From NCBI RefSeq assembly GCF_001949145.1, contig NW_019091392.1, forward strand, positions 895,863 to 951,241: 55,379 bases of DNA, written 5' to 3'. This DNA comes from Acanthaster planci. Lineage: Eukaryota > Echinodermata > Asteroidea > Valvatida > Acanthasteridae. Shown in pieces: positions 54,250 to 55,379 of this stretch (positions within the stretch are counted from its first letter, which is position 1; each line of letters starts with the position of its first letter). Both the position numbers and the translations under genes were made by a program. The notes below the pieces were generated by a model. That model made no database searches. It was not told where the DNA came from and saw only the letters and a program-made list of their open reading frames with translations.

Positions 54250-55379
54250 CTGCTTGCCACCGTTCGCTAAGACGATGTTTCCATCGTACAGGCAGAAGCA
54301 TTAATTTAGGCCGGTCCCTGACGTAGTTCATTTTCTGTTGAAAAGTGAAGACAATCATCAGTCACAACGTTTCTTCCAAACTTTGACCAAGGGGGCAATC
54401 ATGTTCCACTACAAATCACAGCTTCGATACAAGTCCCCGATCCAAGCAATACACTAGCAGCCATTGCATGGGGGAATAATTCAGTGAACCCCTTTTACAT
54501 TCTACTCAATTTAGTTTACGTAACCTTTTTCAATATGCTTTTCATGTCTAAGTTGAAAACTCTTGGTAGAACAATTATACTCGACGCAATAAGTGTTAGT
54601 ATTTTACAGGTTTGTAAGGAATGCTGCCTTATATACATGCATACATCCTATAGAGTTGTAAACGAATCTGTCATCCGAAATCATAATTCACTAATAACAG
54701 TTAAGCAAATCAAATAATCACAGGTCCAGTAATAACAGGTTAAGAAACTTTCAAATTTGTCTTTGTACCTTTGAAGAAATCTTGGTCGAACTTTTTCTCA
54801 ATTGCATCCATGTTTTCAGTCGGGGTGTAAATTGAGATTTTTTTCTGACCCTACTGTTCCATTTTTCAGTGCTGTCGCTTTCAATTGCCGAAAAAATAGA
54901 GAACAAGAGGCCCGACATAGCAGGTTGGCAATTTCCACACGTCCGTCTTAGCTTGATGGTGTTATCTAGTGTACCCATCCCTTTCCCAACAAGTCAGTTA
55001 TTTCAATTTTTTCATTTTGTACTTTTTTCTTTTTCATTAATACTTTTTATTTTAATTAACTCTAAGTAGTGAACACTAACTGAACGCATACCAGTTAATT
55101 AAATACAATTTCTTTCAAGACATTTGAATAAAGTAGACTTTTAAAATCCCCCTTCCTGTTTCATCTTTCTCTCTTTTTTTTACAATTCAATTCTAATTGG
55201 TCCAGGGGTGTAAATCCTGGGGGATGGGAGGAGTTACGTATTCCCTTACATTTTGCTATTGATTAATCTTTTCCTCTTTTTGGTAGTGAGGAAAAAAATC
55301 TGGCGAATTTTGGGGGAATTGTTTTTTTTTTTTTGGGGGGGGGAAGTAATTAACGTCGTCTTCCCATCCTCTCTCCCCG

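Larger units (their letters stand above)
51000..55379. other. 3' flank of SLC25A21, presumed pax1/9-side intergenic DNA
   Basis: No gene recognised. It holds the SINE-like unit at 53.4 kb, two candidate regulatory stretches (52.55-52.80 and 53.97-54.33 kb) and one doubtful short exon at 54.8 kb. The pax1/9 identity of the next gene is inferred from synteny only. Confidence 0.5.

Overview
The window is animal DNA: genes are broken by GT-AG introns, non-coding space is large and AT-rich, and foldback or MITE-type repeats are abundant. Two protein genes can be reconstructed with unbroken splice phase. They are MIPOL1 on the minus strand (coding exons from 30,203 down to 8,202, with the C-terminal end not found here) and SLC25A21, the mitochondrial 2-oxodicarboxylate carrier, on the plus strand (coding exons 38,793-47,758, with a probable 5' exon at 31,637-31,665). 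They are head-to-head with about 1.4 kb between the MIPOL1 start codon and the candidate SLC25A21 5' exon. This pair and orientation are known from the deuterostome pharyngeal gene cluster (nkx2.1 - nkx2.2 - msxlx - pax1/9 - slc25a21 - mipol1 - foxa). The organism is therefore most likely a non-vertebrate deuterostome. Gene density, intron size and the many ACATGTA words fit an echinoderm, hemichordate or amphioxus; I cannot name the species.

Layout. 1-8,201: intron or 3' space of MIPOL1, no exon recognised. 8,202-30,203: nine MIPOL1 coding exons whose phases all agree, giving 532 residues before the missing end. The introns hold a 1.2-1.3 kb repeat present as two inverted copies around exon 7, a 343-bp foldback beside exon 6, a 48-bp tandem repeat, a 0.76 kb palindrome and several smaller repeats. 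30,204-31,636: shared upstream region. 31,666-38,750: long first intron of SLC25A21, with a 2.24 kb foldback element whose arms are built of 193-bp tandem units, a CpG-rich patch with two CCAAT boxes and a strong splice donor near 36.0-36.2 kb (possible alternative promoter), paired perfect hairpins and a small foldback MITE. 38,793-47,758: eight coding exons of SLC25A21 (306 residues), with a MITE nested inside another foldback in intron 3. 47,759-55,379: the 3' side, which by synteny should lead towards pax1/9. It holds a 1,044-bp Tc1/mariner-type relic with transposase remnants, small MITEs, a tRNA-derived SINE-like unit and two stretches that look like candidate regulatory DNA.

How the genes relate. 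SLC25A21 carries 2-oxoadipate and 2-oxoglutarate across the inner mitochondrial membrane in lysine and tryptophan breakdown. MIPOL1 is a coiled-coil protein of poorly known role. They do not share a pathway. In known genomes they are thought to stay linked because their introns and flanks carry control elements of the neighbouring pharyngeal transcription-factor genes. In this window the linkage is seen directly, whereas the regulatory role is inference.
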